Shown: one piece after another, positions 8,912 to 17,682 of the stretch
Numbering within the stretch: position 1 is the first letter of the stretch
Layout: the number at the start of each line of letters is the position of its first letter
Assembly (NCBI RefSeq): GCF_000975135.1
Contig: NZ_BBRF01000001.1
Coordinates: 994,380 to 1,058,379, forward strand
Direction of reading: 5' to 3'
Length of the DNA: 64,000 nucleotides
DNA from: Demequina aurantiaca
GTDB taxonomy: Bacteria > Actinomycetota > Actinomycetes > Actinomycetales > Demequinaceae
Position numbers and translations under genes: made by a program
Notes under the pieces: generated by a model
Database searches by the model: none
Told to the model about the DNA's origin: nothing
Seen by the model: only the letters and a program-made list of their open reading frames with translations

Positions 8912-8952
8912 CTTTGGTGTTCTCACGCGGCTCTTTGGGGCGTCGCCAACGC

Positions 8953-8988
8953 AGAAGACCCCGTCTCCCTCAGGAGGCGGGGTCTTCT
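8953..8988. terminator. Bidirectional terminator between convergent sulfatase genes
   Basis: AGAAGACCCCG and its complement flank an inner CTCC/GGAG stem. The A-rich left and T-rich right flanks mean that it can serve both the plus-strand operon and the minus-strand sulfatase. Confidence 0.85.
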
Positions 8989-9010
8989 TCTCACGCGAGG
9001 GGAGTGTGAC

Positions 9011-10807
9011 CTAGGCGGGTTGTCCTGCGGCCGCGCCTGCTGCCACCGCCTGCTGAATGCCCATATCCAGACCCTTGAGTGCCTGCTCGCCCATGGCGGG
9101 GTTCATGACGGACATCTGCCACAACGTCATGGATCCAAGACGGCTCATCATGCCGGCCGGGATGGGGAGTGCCTGGGTCAGCATGCCCTTGACTGCGGGA
9201 TTCTCAAACAGTTCGCTGATGGGCGTGTGGACGCCCAGGCGATCCTTGGGGAACTCCTCCGCGGGGAGCGCCTGCTGCAGGCCACTCTGCACCTGTGCCC
9301 ACTGCTTCTCGATGAGCAAGTGCTCTTCGGTGACGGCGTCGGAGGTCAGGGGCAGGCCCATGCGCTCAAACTGCGACTCGGGAGCCTCGTTGGCCACCAT
9401 AGCGTCCACCATCAGGCGGATCATGCGAAGCTCCAACTCTGGGTCGCGCAGCGGCTCGAGCTCATCGGGGTCCGTCTCGAGGTCGTACAGCAGTGTGCCG
9501 AAGGCCACGGGGCTTCCCCACGAACCGGCAGGAAGCTTGAGCACCGGCGCACCCTTGGTGAACGGAAGCGGATCGATGAGCTCGGACTTCGATAGCTCCT
9601 CCACGGACATCAGAGTATTCATGTGCATCGGCATCAGTGTGTGGTTAAACAGCGGCTGGTTCTGCGGAGTCGCGCAGGCCCGCATGTAGACCACCTTGCC
9701 GTCGGTCACACAGGTGTGGCCGCCAAACATTCCGAATAAGCCGCTCTCGCGCACAGGCTCGTCATTCGCGATGACGGGCGCAAGATCCTTGCCACGCATG
9801 TCATCGGTGAGGTCCACGCCAAAGTAGCCGAGCAGTGTGGGGCCGAAGTCGACCGTCTGTACCAGCGACTCACGACGTTCGCCGGCGGCGACATTGCGGG
9901 GATCGTAGATGAACAGCGGCGTGTGGATGGTCTCGTCGTACCAAGGCTGGATGTTCTTGCCGAACCAGCCGCGCTCACCAATCATGAGGCCGTGGTCGGT
10001 GCACACGATCAACATCGTGTCCTCCCACATGTTGTTCGCGTCCATCGTGTCGAGCACGCGTCCCAGCGAGTCGTCACAGAAGGTTAGTAGCGCGTTGTAC
10101 TCCTCGCGGACGTGGTTGACCGTCTGCTCATCCTCGACCACGCGACGGTAGTCGGGCCAGTCAAAGTGATCGCCGTCGTAGGTGTGCGGGCGGCGCTCCT
10201 TGTGCTCGTCATAGCTGAAGAACGGCTCGTGGGGGTCGAAGCACTCGATCTGGACGAACCAGTTGTCTTCGGCCTTGTTGGTCTCAATGAACTCGACGCC
10301 GGCTTCGACGGTCTGGTACTGCGAGTGCTGCTCCTTGGTCTGCATGTACTCGCGGTTGATCCAGTCCTGGCGCCATGCCGCACCCGCACGCCAGTTGACG
10401 GTGTCGGGGATCTCAGGATCCTTGACCTGACCCTTCCAGGGGTCGCCTTCCTGGCCACGGAAGAACTCGTAGGTGGAGAAACGGTTGTGATAGGTAGCGC
10501 CACCGTCTTCCCAGTAGTGCCCGTGGTCGGTGACCAGGTGGGTATAGACGCCGTTGTTCTTAAGCATCTCCGGGATCGAGTCGTCAAAGGGCTCGAGCGG
10601 GCTCCACGAACGGTGGAGGAAGTTGTAGCGTCCCGTGTGCATCTCGCGGCGCGCGGGCATGCAGGGCATCGATCCGCCGTAGCAGGTGTCGAACGTGATG
10701 CTGCGGTCCTGCAGGCGCTGGAAGTTGGGCAGCGTGTTGAAGTCTGCCCCATACTGCGGGAGGTACTTGCGGTTGAGACTGTCGAACATGACCATGATGG
10801 CCTTCAT
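9011..10807 (-). CDS. Second formylglycine-dependent sulfatase
   Basis: The protein has 598 residues. The N-terminus KAIMVMFDSLNRKYL carries the metal-binding Asp. The active-site motif CMPAR puts the formylglycine precursor at Cys49, and the TDHGLMIGERGWFGK segment is typical of the C-terminal metal site. It is longer than the first sulfatase, with an added Ala-rich tail and no signal peptide. The start has GAAAGGGGAA upstream. It lies 29 bp behind a TetR regulator on the same strand and converges on the GH3-linked sulfatase. The substrate is unknown; a sulfated sugar is the natural guess from context. Confidence 0.9.
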   Translation of the reverse strand: MKAIMVMFDSLNRKYLPQYGADFNTLPNFQRLQDRSITFDTCYGGSMPCMPARREMHTGRYNFLHRSWSPLEPFDDSIPEMLKNNGVYTHLVTDHGHYWEDGGATYHNRFSTYEFFRGQEGDPWKGQVKDPEIPDTVNWRAGAAWRQDWINREYMQTKEQHSQYQTVEAGVEFIETNKAEDNWFVQIECFDPHEPFFSYDEHKERRPHTYDGDHFDWPDYRRVVEDEQTVNHVREEYNALLTFCDDSLGRVLDTMDANNMWEDTMLIVCTDHGLMIGERGWFGKNIQPWYDETIHTPLFIYDPRNVAAGERRESLVQTVDFGPTLLGYFGVDLTDDMRGKDLAPVIANDEPVRESGLFGMFGGHTCVTDGKVVYMRACATPQNQPLFNHTLMPMHMNTLMSVEELSKSELIDPLPFTKGAPVLKLPAGSWGSPVAFGTLLYDLETDPDELEPLRDPELELRMIRLMVDAMVANEAPESQFERMGLPLTSDAVTEEHLLIEKQWAQVQSGLQQALPAEEFPKDRLGVHTPISELFENPAVKGMLTQALPIPAGMMSRLGSMTLWQMSVMNPAMGEQALKGLDMGIQQAVAAGAAAGQPA

Positions 10808-10836
10808 TGGGTTCCCCTTTCGAGTGGAACACGGAG

Positions 10837-11490
10837 CTACGCTTCCTTGCGTCGCTCCTGGAAATAGGTGTCGAGCTCGGCGCGAGCATCGTCGAACATG
10901 TAGGGGCTGAGGGACTCGAGAAGGCGGATGATCGACTCCGACCGGTCAACGGAATCGGGATCGCGGAGCCACTGCGCGCGGAGCCCATCGGACATCGCGA
11001 TCAGCCAGTCCGCGATGTCGGCGATCTGGACGATGCTGGGGAGCTTGGTCGCGTCGAACACCGTCTCCAGGGCGTGACCGAACGCCTGGACGAGGTTGCG
11101 GTGTCGTGTGAGGAAGTGCTGGTGCGCTGGGTGGTCAGGCGCGATGCTCTCCGTGGAGAGCATCGCGAAGAACTGCATCTCGCGCCGGTCGGCTTCGTGA
11201 CCTCGGAGAATCTCGAGGTAGCCGATGACGAAGGCGACGCCCTCGGGGGTGAATTCCGCGGCGGGTTCCTGGTCGCGCCGGTCCAGCACGGCGAGCAGGA
11301 GCGCATTCTTGGAGGGGAAGTGGTACAGCAGACCGGCCTGAGTCAGCCCGGCTCGGGTGGCGATGTCGGCAACGCTGGCAGAGTCCAGGCCGCCTTGGGC
11401 GAAGAGTTCTGCGGCGGCGTCGATGATGGCCTCGCGGCGTTGCTCGCCCTTGGGGCTGCGGCGTCTGCGAATCTCCGTCGTCTCACTCAC
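10837..11490 (-). CDS. TetR family transcriptional regulator
   Basis: The protein has 217 residues and starts at GTG. The N-terminal helix-turn-helix at about residues 18-63 (AIIDAAAELFAQGG and GLTQAGLLYHFPSK) is typical of TetR repressors, and the C-terminal ligand domain is unassigned. It is the first gene of a two-gene unit with the sulfatase and probably regulates it. An imperfect dyad upstream at 11628-11651 could be its operator. Confidence 0.9.
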   Translation of the reverse strand: MSETTEIRRRRSPKGEQRREAIIDAAAELFAQGGLDSASVADIATRAGLTQAGLLYHFPSKNALLLAVLDRRDQEPAAEFTPEGVAFVIGYLEILRGHEADRREMQFFAMLSTESIAPDHPAHQHFLTRHRNLVQAFGHALETVFDATKLPSIVQIADIADWLIAMSDGLRAQWLRDPDSVDRSESIIRLLESLSPYMFDDARAELDTYFQERRKEA

Positions 11491-11627
11491 AGTGATTGTC
11501 CTGGTGCGAGGTGTCGCGTGTGCGCGGAGTCCTGTCGGAACTGACGGGGTTCGGTAGACGGTGCATTCGTCGACTCCAATGTCGATGGCGCGGGTTGGCC
11601 GGTGCTCAGCCAGGGTGCGAGTGCAGT

Positions 11628-11651
11628 CTAACTCATAATCTGACTGGTTAG
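11628..11651. promoter_or_regulatory. Possible TetR operator
   Basis: The inverted repeat CTAAC-N14-GTTAG is upstream of the divergent tetR-sulfatase unit. The arms are only 5 bp, and the inner bases match partly. Confidence 0.35.
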
Positions 11652-11853
11652 TAGGTTTAAGGTTTTTCGGGCGCGCGGCAGTGGACGGGTGGCCGTTGGC
11701 TGGAGGGGCTGGGTGGCGTCACGTGCGGCGCGGCGATCGGGGCTCATCGAGTCGCGATGTCAGACCCCGTTGGCATACTTGACTCATGCCCAAAAACTCG
11801 AGGTGGCTTATCCTTCCCCAGAGTTTTCGTGCGCTTGTGGAGGACACGCCGAG

Positions 11854-11885
11854 TTGTACACAACGTATCCACAGGGTTTTACACA
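11854..11885 (+). promoter_or_regulatory. Three phased DnaA-box-like sites upstream of nrdAB
   Basis: TTGTACACA (11854-11862), GTATCCACA (11865-11873) and TTTTACACA (11877-11885) lie in one orientation at 11- and 12-bp steps. The third fits TTWTNCACA exactly, and each of the others differs from a known DnaA-box form at one position. DnaA control of nrdAB is known in Escherichia coli; here it is inferred. Confidence 0.55.
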
Positions 11886-11888
11886 GGA

Positions 11889-11936
11889 CCACAACATCTA
11901 GGGGCTGTTTTAAGAAAACACCCCCATATCTAGTTG
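11889..11936. promoter_or_regulatory. Tandem NrdR boxes
   Basis: The cores CAACATCTAG (11892-11901) and CCATATCTAG (11924-11933) each match 8 of 10 positions of CWATATATWG. They are exactly 32 bp apart, the three-turn spacing typical of paired NrdR boxes. The second overlaps the -35 of the nrdA promoter, as expected for a repressor. Confidence 0.75.
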
Positions 11937-11962
11937 CACACCGTTGTAATTCGAGATACATT
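11934..11962 (+). promoter_or_regulatory. nrdAB promoter
   Basis: TTGCAC (11934-11939) and TACATT (11957-11962) are separated by 17 bp, giving a start about 118 nt upstream of nrdA. Confidence 0.6.
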
Positions 11963-12087
11963 CTAGGAACGCTTCACCAGGATTTCGATGCCGTGAGCAC
12001 GCCCCATCGAGACCCTCACTCAGAGTGTCACGCAGTATCCATACAGGGCCGCACGGCCACCGTTCCAATCACTTGCAGGGGAGCATT

Positions 12088-15057
12088 GTGACGATTACCG
12101 AAAACTCCGCAAACACCGACGTCAACGGCGACGTTTCGGCCACCGCGGCACTCACCAAGCCGGGCATCCACGTCACCAAGCGTGACGGCACCCGCGAGCC
12201 CTACAACGCCGACCGCATCAACAAGGCGATCGAGCGCTCGGCCGAGGGCCTTTCTGACCAGATCTCGAAGACCACTCAGATCGCCACCGAGCTGGGCATC
12301 ACCCTGTTCGACGGCATCACCACGGAGCAGCTCGACGAGGCCGCCATCGGTGTGGCCGTTCAGAACGTCAAGGATGACCCCGACTTCGACATCATCGCGG
12401 CTCGCCTGCTCCGCAAGGTCATTTACAAGCGCGTCCTTGGTGGCTTCGACAGTTCGCTCGAGCTGGCCCTGCTGCACCAGGCACGCTTCCCGGGCTACAT
12501 TCGCGACGCCGTGGAGGAGGGCCTGCTTGACACGCGCCTCACCACGATCTTCGACCTCGACGCCCTCGCCGCCGCGATCGACCACGAGCGCGACGACTTG
12601 CTCAAGTACATCGGCACTGTCACCATGCGCAACCGCTACATGATCACCGACCGCCACGGTAAGTCGCTCGAGGTTCCCCAGTACTTCTGGATGCGCGTCT
12701 CGATGGGGCTCTCCCTCAATGAGGAAAACCCCACGGAGATGGCGCTCAAGTTCTACGACAAGATCTCCAAGCTCGACTACCTTCCTGCCGGCTCGACTCT
12801 GGTCAACGCCGGTACCTCGTACCCGCAGCTGTCCAACTGCTTTGTCATGCAGATGGAAGACGACATGGACCACATCGCCAAGACCGTCGGCGACGTCATG
12901 TGGCTCACCAAGGGCACGGGCGGCATCGGCCTGTCGGTCACCAAGCTGCGCTCCGAGGGTTCGCCTATCAAGTCGAACAACACCACCTCGACCGGTCCCA
13001 TCCCCTTCATGCACACCATCGACTCGACGCTGCGCGCCGTGTCCCGTGGCGGAAAGAAGTTCGGTGCGCTGTGCTTCTACATGGAGAACTGGCACATGGA
13101 CTTCGCGCAGTTCCTCGACCTGCGTCAGAACTCCGGTGACCCGTACCGCCGCACCCGCACCGCCAACACCGCGGTGTGGATCTCCGACGAATTCATGAAG
13201 CGCGTCGCTGCCGACCAGGACTGGTACCTCTTCGACCCCGCCGAGGCGCCTGACCTCGTCGAGCTCACTGGCTCCGCGTTCTCCGCACGCTACGCCGAGC
13301 TCGTCTCGCTGGCGGAGGCCGGCAAGCTACGCACCTTTAAGAAGATGCGTGCCCGCGAGCAGTACAAGTCGATCCTGCTCATGCTGCAGGGCTCATCGCA
13401 CCCGTGGCTGACGTGGAAGGACACCATCAACAACCGTGCTCTTAACACGAACACCGGTACCATCCACCTGTCGAATCTGTGCACCGAGATCTGCCTGCCT
13501 CAGGACCGCGAGAACATCGCAGTCTGCAACCTGGCATCGGTGAATCTTTCCGAGCACTTCGTCGACGGCAAGATCGATTGGGACCGCATGGAGAGCTCGG
13601 TGCGCCTCGCGGTGCGCCAGCTCGACAACCTGGTCGACATCACCCTGTCTGCCGTCAAGGAGTCTGACCACGCCAATCGCGAGAACCGCGCGGTCGGCCT
13701 GGGCGTCATGGGCTTCACCGACATGACGGAGCGTCTCGGCCTCGCCTATGAGTCGGAGGCCTCCTACGACCTCATCGACGAGATCATGGAGTTCGTGTCG
13801 TATCACGCGATCGATGCGTCCGCGGATCTCGCTCGCGAGCGTGGCTCGTACAACAACTTCGCCGGCTCCGGCTGGTCGCAGGGCAAGGTGCCGTTCGACA
13901 CCATCGCCTCGACTGAGGCGGACCGTGGCGTGAAGATTGACGTCAACCGCACCATGCGCCTCGACTGGGACGTGTTGCGTGAGAAGGTCAAGGGCGGCAT
14001 CCGTAACGCCACCCTGTTGGCCGTCGCACCCACCGCCTCCATCGGCCTCGTGGCCGGCACCACGCCCGGCTTCGACCCCCAGTTCTCGCAGATCTTCTCC
14101 CGAGCCACCTCGTCGGGTAAGTTCCTCGAGGTCAACCGCAACTTGGTCCGCGACCTGCAGGCCGAGGGCATCTGGGAGGACGTGCGCGACCGTCTGCTCG
14201 AGGTTCAGGGCGACCTGAGCCAGATCGAGGAGGTTCCCGCGCACCTGCAGGAGGTCTACAAGACCTCGTTCCAGCTGTCGCCGTACGCTTTCATCGAGGT
14301 TGCCGCGCGCGCTCAGAAGTGGATCGACCAGGCCATCAGCCGCAACATCTACCTCGAGTCGCGCGACATCGACGACATGATGGCGCTGTACTCGGCCGCT
14401 TGGGAGCGTGGCGTCAAGACCACGTACTACCTGCACATGAAGCCGCGTCACACCGCCGAGCAGTCCACGGTGCGTGTCAACAAGTCGGAGAAGATGCCCA
14501 CCAACAGCGCGGGCAACAAGCCCAGCGGTGGCTCGGCAGGCGGACCGTCACGCAAGGGCTTCGGCGCTCGTAAGGGCTTCGGCGCAGCCAAGGCGACAGC
14601 TGCGGTCGCACAGGTCGAGGCCGTGGTGGCTGACGCCATCGCCGACGCTCCTGCCGAGGCTGTGGCTGCCGAACCAATCTCCGCCGCGCCTGCAGCTGAG
14701 ACGGCACCTCGCAAGGGGTTCGGTGCGGTGGCAGCTGCCGCTCCAGCCGGGGCCCCCGCAGCTTCTGCGATCACGACCGCACCCGCGGCAGTGTTGTCTG
14801 CAGTTGCTACGCAGGCGTTCTCATCTGCGCCTACCCAGCAGCCCGCGGTTCCGCCCACCTCGCTCCCCGAGCAGGAAGCGGCTCCCGAAGCAGTTGAGTC
14901 ACATGACTCCGCACCTGTGTCGGAGGCGGCGGCTCCGGCCGGCGTCGCCGAATTGAATGTGGTCTCGAGTGTCGCCGGTGGTGACACTGAAATGATTGGT
15001 GGCGTGGCGTGCCCCGTCGATCCCATGGAAGCGCTGCAGTGCGAGTCTTGCCAGTAG
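12088..15057 (+). CDS. nrdA: Class I ribonucleoside-diphosphate reductase, alpha subunit
   Basis: The enzyme reduces ribonucleotides to deoxyribonucleotides with NrdB. The protein has 989 residues from GTG 12088, which follows AGGGGAG. An N-terminal ATP-cone occupies about residues 25-115. The radical-site residues are all present: Cys251 (SNCF), Cys465 and Glu467 (LCTE), Cys480 (VCNL), and the Tyr780-Tyr781 pair for radical transfer. The C-terminal redox pair is Cys985 and Cys988 (CESC). The unusual part is a linker of roughly 180 residues, rich in Ala and Pro and with three copies of RKGFGA, between the catalytic domain and the CESC tail, making it longer than the Escherichia coli protein. 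nrdB follows after 27 bp. Confidence 0.97.
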   Translation: MTITENSANTDVNGDVSATAALTKPGIHVTKRDGTREPYNADRINKAIERSAEGLSDQISKTTQIATELGITLFDGITTEQLDEAAIGVAVQNVKDDPDFDIIAARLLRKVIYKRVLGGFDSSLELALLHQARFPGYIRDAVEEGLLDTRLTTIFDLDALAAAIDHERDDLLKYIGTVTMRNRYMITDRHGKSLEVPQYFWMRVSMGLSLNEENPTEMALKFYDKISKLDYLPAGSTLVNAGTSYPQLSNCFVMQMEDDMDHIAKTVGDVMWLTKGTGGIGLSVTKLRSEGSPIKSNNTTSTGPIPFMHTIDSTLRAVSRGGKKFGALCFYMENWHMDFAQFLDLRQNSGDPYRRTRTANTAVWISDEFMKRVAADQDWYLFDPAEAPDLVELTGSAFSARYAELVSLAEAGKLRTFKKMRAREQYKSILLMLQGSSHPWLTWKDTINNRALNTNTGTIHLSNLCTEICLPQDRENIAVCNLASVNLSEHFVDGKIDWDRMESSVRLAVRQLDNLVDITLSAVKESDHANRENRAVGLGVMGFTDMTERLGLAYESEASYDLIDEIMEFVSYHAIDASADLARERGSYNNFAGSGWSQGKVPFDTIASTEADRGVKIDVNRTMRLDWDVLREKVKGGIRNATLLAVAPTASIGLVAGTTPGFDPQFSQIFSRATSSGKFLEVNRNLVRDLQAEGIWEDVRDRLLEVQGDLSQIEEVPAHLQEVYKTSFQLSPYAFIEVAARAQKWIDQAISRNIYLESRDIDDMMALYSAAWERGVKTTYYLHMKPRHTAEQSTVRVNKSEKMPTNSAGNKPSGGSAGGPSRKGFGARKGFGAAKATAAVAQVEAVVADAIADAPAEAVAAEPISAAPAAETAPRKGFGAVAAAAPAGAPAASAITTAPAAVLSAVATQAFSSAPTQQPAVPPTSLPEQEAAPEAVESHDSAPVSEAAAPAGVAELNVVSSVAGGDTEMIGGVACPVDPMEALQCESCQ

Positions 15058-15084
15058 CGGCCCAGGAAGAGTGAGGAACAGATT

Positions 15085-16071
15085 ATGGGAATTCTAGGAA
15101 CAGGCATTCAGGATGGGTTGCTGCTCAAGCCCGTCACATACCCGTGGGCAATGGACCTGTACGAGCAGGCCGTCGCGAACACGTGGTTCCCCAACGAGAT
15201 CCAGTTGGGCGAGGACCTTGGTGACTTCAAGAAGATGACGGACGAAGAGCGTCACGCCATCACCTTCCTGATGTCGTACTTCAACCCGAACGAGTTGCTC
15301 GTCAACAAGGCACTCGCCTTTGGCGTCTACCCGTACATCAACGCTCCCGAGTGTCACCTGTACCTCGCGAAGCAGATGTGGGAAGAGGCAAACCACTGCA
15401 TGTCCTTCGAGTACGTCCTAGAGACGTTCCCGATCGACCGCGCAGCAGCCTACGACTCGCATGTCACCGTGCCCTCCATGGCCGCCAAGGAAGAGTTCGA
15501 GGTCAACTTCATCAAGCGGATGACCGAAGAGACTCTGGACATTTCGACGACCGAGGGCAAGAAGGACTTTGTCCGCAACCTGGTCGCGTACAACGTCATC
15601 CTCGAGGGCATCTGGTTCTACTCGGGCTTCATGGTCGCGTTGAGCTTCCGTCAGCGCAACCTGTTGCGCAACTTTGGCTCCCTCATGGACTGGGTTATTC
15701 GGGACGAGTCGCTGCACCTGCAGTTCGGCATCAACCTGATTCTGACGGTGCTCGAGGAGAACGACGATCTTCAGGATCCCGACTTCGCTGAAGAGATCCG
15801 TCAGATGATCATCAATGCCGTCGAGATGGAGGAGCAGTACAACCGCGACCTTCTCCCCACCGGAATCCTGGGCCTCAACGCTGACTACGTGAACCAGTAC
15901 GTGAAGTATCTGGCCGACCGTCGTCTCGAAGAGTTGGGCTTCGACGCGCACTACAACGTGTCCAACCCTGCAAAGTGGATGGCGACCGCGAACGACACCC
16001 TGCAGCTGGTGAACTTCTTCGAGGCCACCAACACGTCGTACGAGGTCAACGCGCAGTCGACCAAGAAGTAA
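15085..16071 (+). CDS. nrdB: Class I ribonucleotide reductase beta subunit, class Ic-like (no radical Tyr)
   Basis: The protein has 328 residues. The six metal ligands are present: Glu70, Glu101, His104, Glu174, Glu208 and His211. The position of the tyrosyl radical, seven residues after Glu101, is Phe108, and the first ligand is Glu and not Asp. The spacing of all these residues is identical to that I recall for Chlamydia trachomatis NrdB (E89, E120, H123, F127, E193, E227, H230), the type case of class Ic enzymes with a Mn/Fe cofactor. Tyr319 near the C-terminus is the expected relay to NrdA. The start follows GTGAGGAA. The metal content is inferred, not seen; class Id (Mn2) is the alternative. 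Confidence 0.95.
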   Translation: MGILGTGIQDGLLLKPVTYPWAMDLYEQAVANTWFPNEIQLGEDLGDFKKMTDEERHAITFLMSYFNPNELLVNKALAFGVYPYINAPECHLYLAKQMWEEANHCMSFEYVLETFPIDRAAAYDSHVTVPSMAAKEEFEVNFIKRMTEETLDISTTEGKKDFVRNLVAYNVILEGIWFYSGFMVALSFRQRNLLRNFGSLMDWVIRDESLHLQFGINLILTVLEENDDLQDPDFAEEIRQMIINAVEMEEQYNRDLLPTGILGLNADYVNQYVKYLADRRLEELGFDAHYNVSNPAKWMATANDTLQLVNFFEATNTSYEVNAQSTKK

Positions 16072-16358
16072 GCCAATACGGCCGCGACAAGGCGGTGCCA
16101 GCACGAGGGTGGTCTACTACCGACGTCCATGTGCTGACATCGCCTTTTGCGTGCCCAGGCGAATTATCTTGCGTAGACACTAGGCAACGAAACTGACCAC
16201 ATGGTAAGTTTGATATTCAGTTAGTTTTTCGCATGCCGGAATCTTATTGAGTGCATGAACGTTTCGTCTGTGAAGGGCGTCACGGGACGCCCATTGTCTT
16301 GCCCAACATCTTTCACGGCAGCGTCGCCGGATGCCATCACCATTCAAGGACGTACACC
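16072..16358. other. Intergenic region between nrdB and the MFS gene
   Basis: 287 bp without a credible gene. It is more AT-rich near 16160-16250 (AATTATCTTGCG, TTTGATATTCAGTTAG), where the MFS promoter probably lies, but no -35/-10 pair stands out and no terminator for nrdAB was recognised. Confidence 0.4.
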
Positions 16359-17660
16359 GTGACTTCAGACCTCGCCACCAGGCCCGCGCCAGACGCGAAC
16401 GAAACGACTGCCGCTGAGGCGACCTCGCCCCCGCTGCCGCCCACTCGCCAGCTCGGCGAGACCCTGTCACGCAGTGGACGCATCGGCTACATCCTTATGC
16501 TCGGCGCACTCGTGGCACTCGGGCCGTTCACGATCGACCTCTACCTGCCAGCCTTCCCTGAGGTGGCCGCGGACCTCAACGCGAGCGATGCCGCGATCCA
16601 GTTCACGCTGACTGCCACGATGATCGGCTTCGGTTTGGGGCAGCTCATCGTTGGGCCCCTGAGCGATTCCTTTGGGCGCAAGAAGCCACTCATCATCGCC
16701 ACCACGCTTCACGTCGTGGCGAGTATCGCTGTTGCGCTGGCACCCACCGTCGAGTGGGTCATGGTTGGCCGGGTGTTCCAGGGAATCGGTGCCGCGGGTG
16801 GCGCGGTCGTGGCCATGGCCGTGGTGCGTGACCTCTTTGCTGGCCAGTCGCTGATCCGCATGCTCTCGCGCATGGCTCTCGTGACGGGCTTGGCGCCGGT
16901 CCTCGCCCCCGTGATCGGCTCACAATTGCTGCGCGTTGTCGACTGGCGCGAGGTGTTCTATGTGCTCGCGGCGTACGGAATTCTGATCGGCCTGATCGTC
17001 ACCACCCGTCTGGTGGAGACCCTGCCCAAGGAGCGCCGCGGCACCTCTGAGCCCGGCATCGTCCGCAAGCGTTACCGGAAGCTACTGACCGATCCTGCCT
17101 TTGTGGGTGTCGCCATCGTTGGCGCCATGACGTTTACGACGCTCTTCGCGTACTTGTCGTCCTCGTCGTTCGTGTTGCAGGACATCTATGGTTTGAGCGC
17201 GCAGCAGTACGGCATCGTCTTTGGCGTGAACTCGGCCGGCATCATGATCTGCACGCAGGTCGCGAGCCGCCTGATGCGTCGTTTCCCGCCGCGCGCCGTG
17301 ATCGCGCTAGGTCTGTCCGTGATGATGACCGGTGCGCTCGCGTTGTTGATTGGCTCCGCCTTTGACCTGGGTCTTCTGGGCGTCATGGTCCCGCTGTTCT
17401 TTGTGGTCGCGTCCGTGGGATTGATCGGACCGGCCGTGCAGGTGACCGCACTGGCCAATCACGGCCAGGAGGCCGGAACGGCGGCTTCGCTTATTGGCGC
17501 AGCCAACTTCGGTATCGCGGGCCTGATTTCACCGCTCGTCGGGATCCTCGGAATCTCGGTGCTGTCCATGGGAATCGTGATGGTGGGTGCCCTGCTCGTT
17601 GCTCACGCTACCTACTGGTTCGTCGTGCGCCCTCGTGTCCAGACCACCGTTGTCGCGTAG
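16359..17660 (+). CDS. MFS drug-efflux transporter, Bcr/CflA type
   Basis: The protein has 433 residues from GTG 16359, chosen because AAGGA lies 8 nt upstream and the hydrophobic core starts after about 40 residues; the frame is open from 16251. It has twelve predicted helices. The motif A loop reads GPLSDSFGRKKPL, and the FTIDLYLPAFP segment in helix 1 is characteristic of the Bcr/CflA 12-helix drug:proton antiporters. Substrates in this family include bicyclomycin and chloramphenicol, but the substrate here is not known. Confidence 0.9.
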   Translation: MTSDLATRPAPDANETTAAEATSPPLPPTRQLGETLSRSGRIGYILMLGALVALGPFTIDLYLPAFPEVAADLNASDAAIQFTLTATMIGFGLGQLIVGPLSDSFGRKKPLIIATTLHVVASIAVALAPTVEWVMVGRVFQGIGAAGGAVVAMAVVRDLFAGQSLIRMLSRMALVTGLAPVLAPVIGSQLLRVVDWREVFYVLAAYGILIGLIVTTRLVETLPKERRGTSEPGIVRKRYRKLLTDPAFVGVAIVGAMTFTTLFAYLSSSSFVLQDIYGLSAQQYGIVFGVNSAGIMICTQVASRLMRRFPPRAVIALGLSVMMTGALALLIGSAFDLGLLGVMVPLFFVVASVGLIGPAVQVTALANHGQEAGTAASLIGAANFGIAGLISPLVGILGISVLSMGIVMVGALLVAHATYWFVVRPRVQTTVVA

Positions 17661-17670
17661 CTTGTCGCGC

Positions 17671-17676
17671 TAACGT
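17671..17676 (+). promoter_or_regulatory. -10 element of leaderless DJ-1-like gene
   Basis: TAACGT ends 6 nt before ATG 17683. Confidence 0.45.
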
Positions 17677-17682
17677 AGGGCC

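Larger units (their letters stand above)
11491..12087. promoter_or_regulatory. 597-bp intergenic regulatory region between tetR and nrdA
   Basis: No gene is seen. It contains, from left to right, the tetR upstream region with a dyad (11628-11651), three DnaA-like boxes (11854-11885), two NrdR boxes (11889-11936), the nrdAB promoter (11934-11962) and a leader of about 118 nt ending in the nrdA ribosome binding site AGGGGAG at 12077-12083. Confidence 0.7.

Noticed and set aside
11854..11885. DnaA-like boxes as a replication origin
   Set aside because: Only three boxes, no AT-rich unwinding region of useful length and no dnaA, dnaN or rpmH nearby. A promoter role next to nrdAB fits better.
16072..16358. 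A small gene between nrdB and the MFS gene
   Set aside because: Short frames there have no ribosome site, no third-position GC bias and no recognisable product.
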